Translations under genes and position numbers: made by a program
Source: Lepus europaeus
Taxonomy: Eukaryota > Chordata > Mammalia > Lagomorpha > Leporidae
Assembly (NCBI RefSeq): GCF_033115175.1
Contig: NC_084834.1
Location: 13,055,294-13,119,293, forward strand
Length of the DNA stretch: 64,000 bases
Reading direction: 5' to 3'
Shown: positions 22,436 through 34,579 of the stretch, piece by piece
Layout: every line of letters begins with the position of its first letter
How positions within the stretch are numbered: position 1 is the first letter of the stretch
The notes under the pieces: generated by a model
Database searches by the model: none
The model's input: the letters and a program-made list of their open reading frames with translations, nothing else
What the model was told of the DNA's origin: nothing

Positions 22436-23363
22436 GCAAACCTAGGTTATTATTGGGAAAAGGCAATTTTTTTACAGGGTGAAGTTTGGTTCATAACCTG
22501 GAGACATGTATTATCAGTTCCTTCTCGTGTGTGTCTTTTCTTGGTTTAATGATGTTTACCTCATGTCTTAGGTGAAATCTTTAGGGGCAGTTCTTTAATC
22601 AGGAATTAGGATATCTCCAGAATCTGAGAATATTATTTCACTTTTTATTTCAACAGAAATGGAACCATCTCTTCATATCTGGTGCTTTGGAACAACAGTA
22701 ATCGACCCTATAAAGCAGAGCTGCAAAACTCACATCTAGTAGGGGGCCGCCCAACTCTCTGAAATGTATCATTTTACTTCATTCAATGGTAGCACATTCA
22801 CAGCTGAACATCACTAATTTTCCTACACTCTAACGTGCAGCTAAGAGTGTTTTTAGAAAAAAAATTGACAGATATTTCTTTCTGTCCAGAAATAAACAAA
22901 TTGGCTCGTAACTGACTTCAAAGGAGTCATGTTTTCTGACTGTGCGGAAATCATGTTGTACACTTCACACTTCGCAATCTTATTCAAAAAGGAATATATA
23001 ATGATCTGATTCCAAAATTTCAGCTCAACCCATTTCAGTCTTTAATTTCCAATTCCATTGTTCAAAGGGACATGCAACAGTTACTATAAAATCAGTATTT
23101 AAGGATACAGTGAAATATATAAAAACAGAATGAAATATGAGCTGATACTGGCACAAAAAATTTAAACCCACACATAATTTTCTTCATGGTAGCATTTTCA
23201 TACATTTTTTCATCATGAAGTCACAGAAAGTTCATGAAAGCTCATATTCTAAAATCTCATTAAAATTTGATGAAGATGCATACCATAAAATCCTTTGAAT
23301 GGATTTAAAATTGTGTCCATACTAAATCACATTTTAATTCTACCTTTATTTTTTTGAGGTTTG
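22436..23363. other. AT-rich sequence, nothing recognised
   Basis: The tandem modules fade out near 22435. What follows is AT-rich with no open frame of note and no repeat I can name. Confidence 0.6.
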
Positions 23364-23685
23364 TAAAGATTTATTTATTTACTTGAAAGTCAGAGTTACA
23401 CAAAGAGAGGGGAAGCAGAGAGAGAGTTCTTCCATCTGGTGGTTTGCTCCCCAATTGGCTGCAATGGCCGGAGCTGTGCTGATCTGAAGCCAGGAGCCAG
23501 GAGCTTTTCCTGTGTCTCCCACGCAGGTGCAGGGGCCCAAGCACTTGGGCCATCTTCTACTGCTTTCCCAGGCCATAGTGGAGAGCCAGATCAAAAGTGG
23601 AGCAGCCAGGTCTTGAACTGGTGCCCATTTGGGATGCTGGCACTTCAGGCCAGGGTGCTAACCCATTGCGTCACAGTGCCAGTCC
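23364..23685 (-). mobile_element. CSINE (older subfamily)
   Basis: Reverse C-repeat: aaagatttatttattt, agtcagagttaca, ccattttctactgctttccc-like core, ending cacagtgccagtcc. Moderately diverged. Confidence 0.93.
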
Positions 23686-25269
23686 CTATGTTTTTTTGAG
23701 TTTTATGTTCTCATTTTTCATTTTGAGGGGCTTTTGTTCTTTTTTTATCTTTTTATTTTTTGTTTTGTAATTTTAAATTTTTTTCCTATTTTGACATTTA
23801 TGTTTTTATACCATTTATGAAATGGTTTATGCCTCCTGGACAAATAACTATTTTCAATATTCTGGATATCCTGAAGATGATGTTCATTATACCATATATT
23901 ACTTTTATAAGAATCTTCAGAAAATCATACATTAATAATTAAATATTATAACTTGAAGGCATAAAGAAAATAAGTGATTCTCAGTTCCCACTCACTTTTA
24001 AAAAAAGAGTAAGCTCAGTTACCTGACTGTAGAATGCCATGATCAAACTCCACTAATTTGTTATGTAGGAAAATTTGGCATTATACTATGTCCAGAGCAA
24101 AACGTGAATCATAGCATCTTTCCATATATGTCTTCTAGATTTTAATTCCTATCATATTTTCATCAATGAGAAGTCACTTAAGAAAAATTCAGTAACACAG
24201 TCCTTTGAATGATGCTCATAAACCTTCAATATACAAATCACATTCCAGAACTCAAGGGAAATTTTAAGACCATCTGAACTACATCAACAATTTTGTAAGC
24301 AAAATCATCTGAAATATTCTTAAATCACCATAAATTCTCTCTCTGATTTAGTGCATCCAGCAGCGGGAATGGACCTAGTAAAGGTGGTAAGTTGGCTTTG
24401 GGGTTGATGCTTTTTAAAATGATTGGCTAAAGTATAGGGCCTGAGCTGCTAGGGTGTATGTGGCAAACTGCAGGGTTTCGGGATGTTATCAAGCACCTTA
24501 ACTGCCTGAAAAGACACCTGGAACTTTAGGTATTTCCCTGCTATCTGCTGATTGGCTGTTGCTAGGGGAGTTTATCGCAAGGGAAGTTTATTGTCCTCTT
24601 TTCAGGAGCTTTTGGCTTAGGGTTCAGGCCTGAGTTACAAGATGGAGGCCTACTCTAAAATAGCTGCACCTTGATCCAGGCTCCGGTCTCTCGTTGTAAA
24701 TCTCTATTGTTTTAAACATATTCTACTGATGGCCCATATCAGTGAATCTGTAAATCCAGTGAATGATGTGAAATCTTTTTCTCACACGCAGAGCTCATTA
24801 CTTTGCTTAGTATATAGAAGACATACCCAGTGATCTGTCCACTTCTATCTTTGTTCACCTAAAGAATTACGCCATGACTTCTTGGCTTCGATAGTCATTT
24901 GTACATGATTATGGCTTTGAGGGAGGCCCAGCTCAGTTGGGTAGTTCTTCTGGTCTCACTGAGTCACTCGGGGGCCAGAAGACAACTGTGTATTTCTCAA
25001 CTTCCTTTGATCGCTACATAGCCATATACCGGGGGAGGAGACTGGAAATCTTTTCTTACACAAATTTCATAAAGTTTTCCTATATTGCAGCTCCATCTGA
25101 TTATTCCCTATTTTAGATAAACACTTGGACCCACTAGGCCTTGGCTTCTATATTTTCTCCACTACCAGGAATTACACTGGTGCTTTCAGTATTCTCTGGA
25201 AAATTTTAAATTCTGTGGTAAATGATCATGTTTTGTGGTAGTTATAGTCTGCTTAATGCCCACTAAAAT
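23686..25269. other. AT-rich intergenic sequence with a small GC-richer block
   Basis: Mostly AT-rich and unassigned. At about 24350-24720 the sequence is less AT-rich and has two inverted CCAAT boxes (gattggct at 24421 and 24550). This might be an eroded LTR or promoter, but I find no defined ends, TATA or duplication. Confidence 0.4.
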
Positions 25270-25560
25270 GTACAGGCAGCTCTTCATATCCTGTGGTTTC
25301 AGCCAAATCCAGAAAGAAAATATAAGATGCAAAGTTTCTCATTATCATTATTCTCTGAAGTATAAGTTCCATTCCTTACAGAACATTTAATTTGTAGGAG
25401 GTAGTGTAGGAGATGTAGAGGTCACTTAAAAGGATATTTGAGGGTGGCATAAATTATATGCAAATACAGTTCTACTTGATATTGGGGTAGGGGCATCTAT
25501 GGATTTTGTTATCTTTTGGGATCATGGAATCAATTCCCCACAGATGCTGAGCGAGAACTA
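25270..25560. mobile_element. Tigger-like (TcMar) non-autonomous DNA transposon remnant
   Basis: The left end caggcagctcttcatatcc and the right part atctatggattttgttatc / ggaatcaattccccacagatgc match, at low identity, the terminal halves of a common mammalian Tigger-family short element. That family carries a ttatatgcaaatac centre, seen here at 25453-25466, and phrases like 'gcatccgcggattttggtatc'. A TA lies at each edge. Assigned from memory of the family. Confidence 0.5.
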
Positions 25561-27201
25561 TCTATGGGGGAATGAAGATGTGCATATTTCTTGGAATAAA
25601 AGGATTTCATATGTGTTGGTAATATCTTTACATTTGAAAATTGGAGAGATAAAAGAGCACATATGGGATTTCAGAGGGTAGCAGTAAGACATCCTCTTGA
25701 TGCATGATGTTTTAGATTAATTGCAGCATTATTTTGAAGTTCTGAAATACATGAAGCATTTCCATTCATGATGCTAAAGTGGAGGATACTAATGGGATCT
25801 CTTCTCATTAGAGATGATGGCATGGTTGTGTGAAAAATCTTTGAGACATCAACAATTGCTGTATAAAAGGGACAAAAATATATGCCTTCACAATGCATCT
25901 AGGTTTTGAATCAGGAAAGAAATACCCTAAAGTCAATCCTTCCAGTTGCAAAAGAAGGGACACAAAAGGAGGTAAAGAAAATCTGAGATTCAAGGAATTT
26001 GTCAATTGCAACTCATGGGCACGATTCTTGCTATAGGGAAATAGTTAATAGTTTTCTCTCAGCGCTCACACAATAGAGACTTGAGGAAAGTAACTTACAT
26101 CTTCAGTTTGGAGAAAGATCATAGGGCCTGAACAACTGTAAAAGGGCACAACTCTTGAACTGACTTACAATGACTAGAAGGCAATGAGGTTTTCAGTTTA
26201 TCATCTTTACGGTAGCTGTGAGAAAGATAGTATAATCAGCAGTCTATGCTTAGTGATGTGATAAGATTAAACATTTCCATCAACAAAATAAAGGCCCTTG
26301 GGATGAATTATGTTATTCCGGAAAGAAAACATACCCATGCTACCAGTATACATGTATACATGAATCCATGTATACAAGGTTTACTCATGAGCATATATCT
26401 TAAAAAAAACAAAAACAAAACTGTGCATGGATTTCAAAATTATTTGCCCCAAGGAATTCATTTCCATGAGCTTTTTGAAGTACCCTTGTATTTACACAAA
26501 CACATTCATTCACTTCATATCCACAAAAGCAATGTGTTAGAATTTGTGGAATGGATGATATATTAGTGAAAATACAACGTCTTTACAAAGCAGTGGGCAA
26601 TGTCTTGGATATTTTTCTTCAGCTCCTTCCATGCTTGGCAAATGAGCCAGTATTCTGAAGATCTGTAGTAGATAGTGACCCTCTTTTCTATTTTGTGTTT
26701 TGTGTTTTACTTGTCTGCAGCCCGGGTGATGGTAGGAAGAAATGATTTTGCCTTAGCTTTAGGCCACAGTGTCAATTCTTAGTTTGGTTGGCTGAGGCCT
26801 TTGAAAGAATGAAAGCATTCCTTGTACAATTCAGTTAAATAAAAATGCTACTAGAAAACTGTAAGATTTTTAATTTTCAACATGGAAAATGAGATTATGA
26901 ATATCTTACATGAATGGTAAAGGTATAAAACTAGTTGAGAAAAAATAGCAATGACTTTGGAAAATGGTTGCTTCTGTGGAGGGAAGAAAGAGAACGAAGT
27001 ACAGTAATATGAGACCTCAGGCATATGACCACTATTTAAAAGGAAGATTTAAAAATATTAACACTGTGCTATATGCTTCAGTTTATTTTTATCAAATAAA
27101 ATATTATAGGTAATAAATACAAAATTCTTTTGCATGTATATGTGACATGGAGCTAATGCATGTATTTATGTACAAAATTGTGTGTACAAAAATGCATGGG
27201 A
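25561..27201. other. AT-rich intergenic sequence, mostly unassigned
   Basis: No convincing gene. The only recognisable piece is a short mariner-like remnant near 26424-26490. Short open frames here have no family features. Confidence 0.5.
26424..26490. mobile_element. Short DNA-transposon-like remnant (mariner-type MITE)
   Basis: The segment gcatggatttcaaaatta followed by ccatgagctttttgaagt resembles a widespread mammalian mariner-derived short repeat. A related stretch lies near 62324-62400 in this window. Identity is low and ends are unclear. Confidence 0.35.
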
Positions 27202-27500
27202 GGGCCCAGCATTGTGCTGCAGCAGGTTAGGCTGTCATCGGTGAGGCTGACATCCCTAACGGGCACAGATTCCTATCCCAGCTGCTCCACTTCTGATCCA
27301 GCTCCCTGCTGCTACACCTGGGAAAGCAGCAGTGGATGACCAAACTACTTGGCCCCTGCCACATGGGTGGGAGACCCCAATGAAGCTCCTGGCTTTGTCC
27401 TGGCCCAGCCCTGGCTGTTGCTGTCATTTGGGGTGTGAATCAGAAGATGGAAGATCTCTCTGACTCTCCCTCTCTCTAACTCTGCCTTTCAGACAAAGAG
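27202..27500 (+). mobile_element. CSINE (old)
   Basis: Forward C-repeat: gggcccagcattgtgctgca head, gctgctccacttctgatcca, tcatttggggtgtgaa and a ctctgcctttcaga end. Diverged. Confidence 0.9.
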
Positions 27501-27550
27501 AGACATTTTTTGAACATGCATGGAAAATGGAATTAAAAGAAGAGTCTGTT

Positions 27551-27870
27551 AGGTCCAGTGTTGTGGCTCAGTGGGTTAAGCTGCCGCTTGAGATGCCAGC
27601 ATACAATATGGCAGCACACCTTTGAATCCCAGATGCTCTGCTTCTGGTCCAGCTACCTCCTTGTACACCTGGAAAACAGAAGATGACCCAAGTATTCGGG
27701 ACCTTGTAATCTATTGTGGGGGAACTGGAAGGAGTTTCAGGGTCTTGGCTTTGGCCTTATCCAGCTCCAACCATGGTGGCCATTTAAGGAGTGATACAGC
27801 AGGTTGAAGATCTCTTTTGTTGTCTCTTCCTCCATCACTCTGCTTTTCAAGCAAATAAAATAAATCTTGT
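27551..27870 (+). mobile_element. CSINE (old)
   Basis: Forward C-repeat with ggctcagtgggttaagc, catttaaggagtgatacagc and a tail aaataaaataaatctt. Strongly diverged in the middle. Confidence 0.88.
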
Positions 27871-28363
27871 AAAATTATGTTTAGTTTGGTAGACATTTTT
27901 TGAAAACATTCAGGTCTCTCATCATACATGATTCCCATGTGCTGATGGAAGACTTCCTGAATCAATGTATAAAAAGTTATTCATTACTTACTAAACAAGT
28001 GAATAGAGGAATTTCTATCATTCAGCAGTGCTGGCCTTTTCTATGACATATATGTATGTGAGTTCTCCATATTGACATGTGATCTTGGTGAACTCGGCGG
28101 TTTTGATGTATAGTAGTGTTCCATGCTACGAGTAGTGCATTCTTCTCACACCTACCTATCCATCTGAGCCCAAATTCCTAGGGGTTTTAGGTTTCAAAGG
28201 AACAGTTTATTAGCTTCCAAGGGAATGAACTTTTCAAAATCAACTCCATTCCTTTTTTTGTATGGGTTATTTGCATTCCGCTTTTGTAGTTTTTTGCTTT
28301 AATGTTTTAATGTCCATTGAGTTCAGCTTCCTGTACTAAGTGGTTAACACATCAACATTTTTT
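27871..28363. other. Intergenic sequence, nothing recognised
   Basis: AT-rich with no named repeat or gene that I can support. Confidence 0.5.
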
Positions 28364-28662
28364 AAAGATTTATTTATTTACTTGAAAGTCAGAGCTTCAG
28401 GGGTGGGGCAGGGGGGAGATATTTTCCCTCCACCGTTCTCTCCCCAGATGGCTGCAATAGTCAGGGTTTGGCCAGGCAGGAGCCAAGAGCCAGAAACTTC
28501 ACCTGGGTCTCCCATGTGGGCAACAGGGACCTAAACACTTGGGCCATCTTCTGCTTTCCCAGGCCACTCACTAGTAGGGAACTGGGTCAAAAGTGGAGCA
28601 CCCAAATGGAATACCAGCTTTGCAGACAGTGGCTTTACCCCAGTATGCCATACCACCAGCCT
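28364..28662 (-). mobile_element. CSINE (old)
   Basis: Reverse C-repeat: aaagatttatttatttact, ccagatggctgcaatagtc, cttgggccatcttctgc, ending ccataccaccagcc. A G-rich insert replaces part of the usual gagaga tract. Confidence 0.9.
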
Positions 28663-29566
28663 CATTTATGTTTGATGTATGTATTTAGAATGATTGATAA
28701 ACTTCAGGTACTTTCACTGCATCTCACGTGTTTCAGCATATTTTAAGTATTTTGACCGTCACTTACCTATTACATGTGATTAGTATTCTGTCATTCCAGG
28801 CTCTTCTGCAGAGGGAACTTTTACAAAGTCTCTCTGGATTTCGCCTTTAGCTTTCATGGTTTTCAGCTGCTTTGACTTAGTGTCTCAGTCCACCACAATA
28901 AAGCAGTGAGTTCAGAAAGGTAGGAAAGAGTTTCATTCTGCATGAAGAATGAGATACCACAATGTCATTGACAGCACTTCAAGGCCAAGGTCCACAGCCC
29001 CAGCCACCATTTTAACCTCAGGCATTCCCCCTTCAGGTCACTGTCTCCCTTGCTAATCGCCCCAGAGAAAGATGACTAGTCACTGAGGACAGGCCCTGTG
29101 CCCAGTGGGTCTGCTGCAGTTACACTTCCCAATCCTACCCAAGTTTCCCCACTCATTCTCCCTCCAGGCTGTTCCTGGACCTCAGTGATTTGCCTGCATC
29201 CTCCTTCCAAGGGTTTATGAATCTAACACACTTCTTCCTGACAGTCACTTCCCAGTCTGCCTGAGCAAAAGAAACCCCAGGCAGCCTTCGAATGGCGTCA
29301 TACTATTGGCATGACAGCAAAATGTAGGGACTTAACAGCAGTGGAAAGGTGTCTGTTTACTTGCTTCACTTCAGTCCCTTAATGTCATCGTAGTTAAAAT
29401 AGTTGGTTTTTTGAGAAGAGGTGATTTTTGTGTTGTTAGGAACCCAGTGGTGGGAGTCAACATCAGATTATTGCTTGGTTAATGGAATTACATTAACCAT
29501 GCCTGGTTTAAACATGATATCCATAGACGTTATCACAAGGGACTTTTCTGATTACAGGAAGAAAAG
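28663..29566. other. Unassigned; possible eroded LTR at ~28881-29330
   Basis: On the minus strand this stretch ends ...tttattgtggtggactgagaca, reminiscent of an LTR terminus, but it has no convincing TG start, TATA or target duplication. The rest is unassigned. Confidence 0.3.
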
Positions 29567-29845
29567 GGGAGGGTTGGGCATGTAGCTGAGCCATGCAAAT
29601 ACTCAATCCCACATTGGGGTACCTAGATGTGATCCTTCTTCCCCTGACTCCAGCTTCCCACCAGTGTACACCAAGGAGGCACGGGGGTGGCTGTGATCAT
29701 TGGATTCCTGCCACTCATGTGGGAGACCTGTTTTGTTCATGCTTCCCAGCCATGGGTCAAGCCATGGAAATTGCTGGCACTTGTGCTATGAGCCAGTAGG
29801 TGAGCTCTCTCTGTCCCCTCCTCCCCTCCCTCCCTCTCAAATAGG
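29567..29845 (+). mobile_element. CSINE-related copy (very old)
   Basis: Forward and badly diverged. It keeps ccactcatgtgggagacctg, cttcccagccatgggtcaag and gtgagctctctctgtcccc ending ctctcaaata. Confidence 0.7.
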
Positions 29846-31469
29846 GAAATTCCAAAAAATAAGATTTTTAAACAGAAAAGAAACTGCTCTCTCCCTCTCT
29901 CCTTCCTGTGTCAATCCACACTTGCTCATTTTATGTGTAACCATGAATGCCGAATGAGTCAAGGACAGCTCTAAAGCTGAGTGGACAAAGATGATCAACA
30001 CCAGCATGCATCCTGCCAACAACAGTGCTTCGCAGTTCATCCAAATCTATCTCAGTGCCTCACATGCTGGGCTCATCATTGGGAATAACAAAGAAGAGTA
30101 AAAGAAGAGAAAATGCTAGCAGAGGAGTAGCGCAGCAATGTAAAGAACAGATCTAGGTAAGTGCTGCCTTGTCTATAAAATAGAAGGCAAAACCCAACTT
30201 AAAGCCCTCAAATCCACAGTCTCATTAACTAAATGCTATTTCATTTTCTGAGAAAGGCGTGTTTTGGAACGTCAGTGATAACATCCAGATGAGAGATTTT
30301 CTGTGAAGAGGACTGATTTGTATGTATCAACCTTATAATCCGTTACAGGAGAGGAGGTCTCTGAGAACATTCAGGTCCTCTTGGGAGAGGCCAGACTGCA
30401 CTCTTCTATGCGGCTCAATGCCAACAGTCTTCTCTTTGGCCTGCCTCTCTCTCCTTGCTTCCCACTCTGCAAGGGACAGAGATGTGGAGGAGTTGGTCTG
30501 CCTACCAGACCCCCAGGAAGTGTGAAAGCAGTGGTTGTAGGAGCCATGCAGAGAGGGCAGGAAGCAGGGTCCCAGCAGGGCAGCAAGAGTCCAAAGAGGA
30601 GCCTCCCCTGGGTCTTCGAGCACACAGCCTAAGGAAGTGGGAGGACAATCAGGAGGCAAAAGACTGACTGCACTTACATCTCCCACCTGCTGCATCAAGT
30701 GCCTGTGATGGTGAGCTCTGTGGGCCCCCACTGGAGTCAGCAAGTGGACCGCCCCACATGCATAGTTATCTTTCATTCTCTCCCACAAGCAGAGTCTTGG
30801 CTATGCTTTTGTAAAAAAAAAAAAAAAAAGATGGGCAAAAGCGTGAATAAAAAATCTTGAATAAAGATTTGACAAATACATTCCTTGGTTCCTAACTATG
30901 ACTACTTTTACCCACTTCTTTCTGAGGCAAAATCAGATCTTTGATTAGGGTTGGGGAAGAAACCAGTATGGTGAGTCAAAAACATTTTAAAAAGTTGGAT
31001 GATTTCAAGCGGTGAGTGGGGAATTCACTTAACAATAAACACTTGTGTTCAAGATCTCCTCAGGGCACAGTATACTGTGGGCAGGGTTCCTCCTGAGTCA
31101 CGCCAGAAAGTGAAACAGTAACTTCTTTGTGGGTTTCCTTCTCATTGTTTCAATTAGTGGCATAGTGAGGCACAATGGAATGGGGTGAATTCAAAAGCAT
31201 CAGTTCCATTGACTTCAGTTTATCCTATATCAACATGGGGGGGGGGGGTAGGAAAGATGCAGGAGGCTGTTGCAAGGGTCCTACCACAGCTAGGGCCGAA
31301 TCAATGAAATTGCAGACAGGCGGGCAGAGCTGACTACTTTGTGGAGGCAAACACGTTTCTCTCAAATCCTTTCCCCTGCAGAAGTGGGCAGGTGTCAGAG
31401 GATTGGGCATTGGGTTGGGATGGAGGCTGGAGAGGTGCAGCCTTATCTGGTTAGAGGAAATGTGGTGTC
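29846..31469. other. Intergenic sequence, no gene recognised
   Basis: Mixed composition. It holds an A-run at 30811-30828 and a G-run at 31239-31248. Open frames at 30322-30788 on both strands overlap one another and show no family motif, so I do not call a gene. Confidence 0.5.
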
Positions 31470-31484
31470 AAGAGGGTGTCACTG

Positions 31485-31592
31485 CGCCGGCTGCAGCGTG
31501 GCGGCCATTGGAGGGTGAACCAATGGCAAAGGAAGACCTTTCTCTCTGTCTCTCTCACTGTCCACTCTGCTTGTCAAAAAATAAAAAATAAA
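31485..31592 (+). mobile_element. 5'-truncated CSINE
   Basis: Only the last ~108 bases of a C-repeat are present (gcggccattggagggtgaac to an A-rich tail). It is bounded by 15-bp duplications aagagggtgtcactg at 31470-31484 and 31593-31607. The near-consensus sequence implies a recent insertion. Confidence 0.93.
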
Positions 31593-31607
31593 AAGAGGGT
31601 GTCACTG

Positions 31608-32021
31608 AATCCCAGTAGTAACCAACAGCTGGTGCTGTTCCAGGATGCTGGGTGGAAAGTGGGAGGCAGGAAGCAGTCTCACCTTCCTTTCCATGAGCTG
31701 GTTCAGGAAGTTAAATGCAGCCAATGTTGATTTGGGCGGAGTGTTAAGCCTGGGATTTCCAGCTGCATGCACGTGCGAATCAACGTGGCCTTGTCCTTCC
31801 AGTGCTCACAGCTGAGTAAAATGGCTTTCCTCGTCTTCGTGGGCTCTTCCTTTCGTCCTGGCAGTTAGCAGAGACTGAAATTGGTAATCCTTTCATGAGT
31901 CTTGAAGAGTGCAACACAGAAAAAAAGGCATGGGTTGTGATGCAGGAGGGATGACACGGGACCTGTGAAGACGTGGGAGTAGCCAGACCTCGGGCAGTAG
32001 TGGTGCTGCCTGTGGGCAAGA
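31608..32021. other. Intergenic sequence, nothing recognised
   Basis: Unassigned stretch between a truncated SINE and a solo LTR. Confidence 0.5.
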
Positions 32022-32463
32022 TGTTGGGAGCCACTGTGCTGGGTTCCCTGTGTAGGCCTTTGTTTAGACTAACCTTCAACTGTGTTCCTGTAAGGAGGAA
32101 TCACTAGAAAAGTCCATTTGTACAGCTCACTGATATGGTTAGCGCCTGGCCATCTGGCTTCAGTGCTCTCTTTCTTGTACCTTGATAAGCATGTCTGCTA
32201 GCTGTGAGACCTCGCTGTAACTCCCTTTCTCAAATTGATACTGATTCCTGTGAAATTATTCCTTTGAACTATGTTGTGAGATGACACCTGCTTGCCCTCG
32301 ACTGTTACAATCCTTGCCTTGTATTATATAAGCTGCTTCCTTCTCCAATAAAGTGAGACCTTGATCAGAATACTGTCTTGGTCTCCCTTCTCGTGTCTGC
32401 TTTGTCTCTCCATTCAGATCTGCCCTCCTCATGTCCTAGTTGATTACCCCGCGGGCCGGGGCA
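32022..32463 (+). mobile_element. Solo ERV LTR (ERV2/IAP-like), 442 bp
   Basis: Starts tgttgggagcc, as IAP-type LTRs do, and ends ggggca. A TATA box (tatataagc, ~32325) and aataaa (~32347) lie in the right order and spacing, followed by a U5-like ggtctcccttctcgtgtctg. The flanks share caaga (32017-32021 and 32464-32468), consistent with a target duplication of 5 to 6 bp. It is a different LTR family from 15544-15997 and has the opposite orientation. No internal region follows. Solo LTR fossil. Confidence 0.8.
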
Positions 32464-33680
32464 CAAGAGGCTGCCAAGCCAGGCCCCTGCACTGGCACCA
32501 TAGGGATTGCTCTTGCATCCAGAGCCAGGGCAGTCCCAGAAGCTGGCCATGCCTTACAGGGGGGAGGTTGGGAGCCAGGAGCCTTGCAGGGACAGAGCCC
32601 AGGTCCCATTAGGGCACCCACCTGGCACCCACAACCAGAGGGCAGAGTTGCAATGCCATGCCCCAGGTTGGGCCAACGCTTTGGCCTGGGCCGCACACTC
32701 TTTTGGGTCCACTCTGCGACCTGGGTCTTGGCCGAACAGGGTTGGAATGACCTGGCCACCCGGGCAAGCAGGGCGGAGGCACAGTGAGGCAGGGAGAGCT
32801 GTGCATGCCAGTTGAGCCCCAGTTGAGGCTGCAGTCCAGAATCCACCACCCCCCTTCTCCCGAGCACAAGGGTCTATGGAGCACGGCTGAAACCTTGCAG
32901 CGCTGGCACTCGGACAATAGCCTGGACAATAGGTTTTAGTGCTCTTCCCGGCGGTGACCAGCTTTGGTCCTCAGGTATCCCCTCCACTGCTGCCACTGCC
33001 ATCAGCCCTCTCTGGAGCCACAGGATCAATATTGTCTTCTTGACCTCTGCAGCAGCAACAGAGGGCGCCTCTGCCACCCCCGGTCGACCCTTCCCTCATG
33101 ATGGTGGGTGCTCCCTCCTGTCCCGTGCCCACATGCCCCCCCCCGGCTGGCCACACATCTTGGCCACGTCCCAGGGTCTGCCCTGTCATCCCCAGGGTTC
33201 AACTTGATGGGCATCTGCACCCCATGTCTGCTGAACAGAGAGAACACCTTGCCTAGAGTGGTCACGCCCCTGGCACTGGGAGGACACTGCCACAATTTTT
33301 AATGGAGCCTGGACTGTGGGAGCAGCCCCTGTTTTCTCCACGGGGATGCCCCTGCAATGTTGACCAAGGCTACTGAGACTGCTGACAAGGTGAGGGCCTC
33401 CGGTCAGCGGTGGCGGCAGGTTGGGGCTGCCGGGAAGCCAGCCTGTCATGGGTGGGTGTGAGGGTGTCTTGGAGAGGGACAGATGAGGGGCTCGGATTTG
33501 CCCTGAGGTGTGATGGGGCTGCCAGAGAGTTATTAGTAAACTGTATGGGTACTGTGATTTCAAGTTAGCACAGCTGCTTGATTGTGGAGTTGTCAGAGGT
33601 GACAGTTTCTATGCAAGGTGCTGGGCTCTGGATTCCAGGATATGGTTTTTCTTCTGGTCACTAAGAGTGTATGGAGTGTA
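32464..33680. other. GC-rich block with open frames, not recognised
   Basis: About 1.2 kb is GC-rich compared with its surroundings and has overlapping open frames on both strands (for example plus 32440-32787 and minus 32867-32436, 33563-33186). None shows a domain I recognise, and the frames shadow each other. It could be a decayed processed pseudogene or a small GC island. I see no splice-bounded gene model. Confidence 0.35.
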
Positions 33681-33880
33681 TGCAGTGGAGGGTGGCCCAA
33701 ATGCTTGGGCTCCTGCACCCGCGTGGAAGACCAGGAGGAAGCACCTGGCTCCTGGCTTCGGATCGGCATAGCACCAGCCACAGTGGCCATTGGGGGAGTG
33801 AACCAATAGAAGGAAGACCTTTCTCTCTGTCTCTCTCTGTCTGTAACACTATCTGTCAAGTAAATTAAAAAAAAAAAAAA
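33681..33880 (+). mobile_element. 5'-truncated CSINE
   Basis: Forward, starting inside the element at tgcagtggagggtggccc and ending in A-run 33866-33880. Close to consensus apart from a missing head. Confidence 0.93.
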
Positions 33881-33952
33881 GAACAATGATTTAGTGTCTA
33901 CTGACTCCCACCATTTTGAGCATCTTTATGCCTTGTGCCATAGGTTTCCATA

Positions 33953-34067
33953 GACCCATCAGCAGGGAGCAGGGTTGGAAGTGGAACAGCTGGGACTCAA
34001 GCTGGTGCCCACATGGGATGCCAGCATCACAGGTGGCAGCTTTATCCATGTGTCACAATGCCAGTCC
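33953..34067 (-). mobile_element. CSINE head fragment
   Basis: Reverse, only the 5' part: gcagggagcagggttggaag, tgcccacatgggatgcc, ending tcacaatgccagtcc. Confidence 0.85.
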
Positions 34068-34099
34068 TAATTCCTGATGTTATCAATGTATGTTTTTTA

Positions 34100-34444
34100 G
34101 AAGAGTTATTATTTATTTGAAAGGCAGAGTTACAGAGAGGCAGAGGCAGAGAGAGAGAGACAGACTGACAGACAGAGGTATAGAGAGATCTTCCATCCTC
34201 TGGTTCACTCCCCAGATGGCCACAATGGCCAGAGCTGCACCGATCCGAAGCCAGGAACCAGGAGCTTCTTCTGGGTCTCCCATGCTGGTGCAGGGGACCA
34301 AGGACTTGGGCCATCTTCTACTGCTTTCCTAGGCCAAAGCGGAGCCAGATCAGAAGTGGAGCAGCCGGGACTTGAACCGGCACCCATATGGGATGCCAGC
34401 ACTGCAGGTGGAGGCTTTAGCTGTTGCACCACAGCACTGGCCCC
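34100..34444 (-). mobile_element. CSINE (full length)
   Basis: Reverse: atttatttgaaaggcagag, long gagagagacagactgacag tract, ccgaagccaggaaccagg, ending ccacagcactggcccc. It lies about 30 bp from the previous fragment, in the same orientation. Confidence 0.94.
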
Positions 34445-34579
34445 ATCAATGCTTAATTGACTTTAGTCATTAGCAGGTGGGCAGATCATAAAGAATGCTG
34501 ATTTGATGGTTTTCCTTTGAGGAATAGGAGGTGTAAAATCTTTGGATGTGGTGAAAGTGTCTCCCTTTACATCCATACC

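Noticed and set aside
28881-29330. Possible minus-strand LTR ending ggactgagaca
   Set aside because: No TG start, TATA or target duplication could be found, so ends and class cannot be supported.
30322-30788. Overlapping frames on both strands up to 151 codons
   Set aside because: They shadow each other and show no protein-family features. A single-exon gene is not supported.
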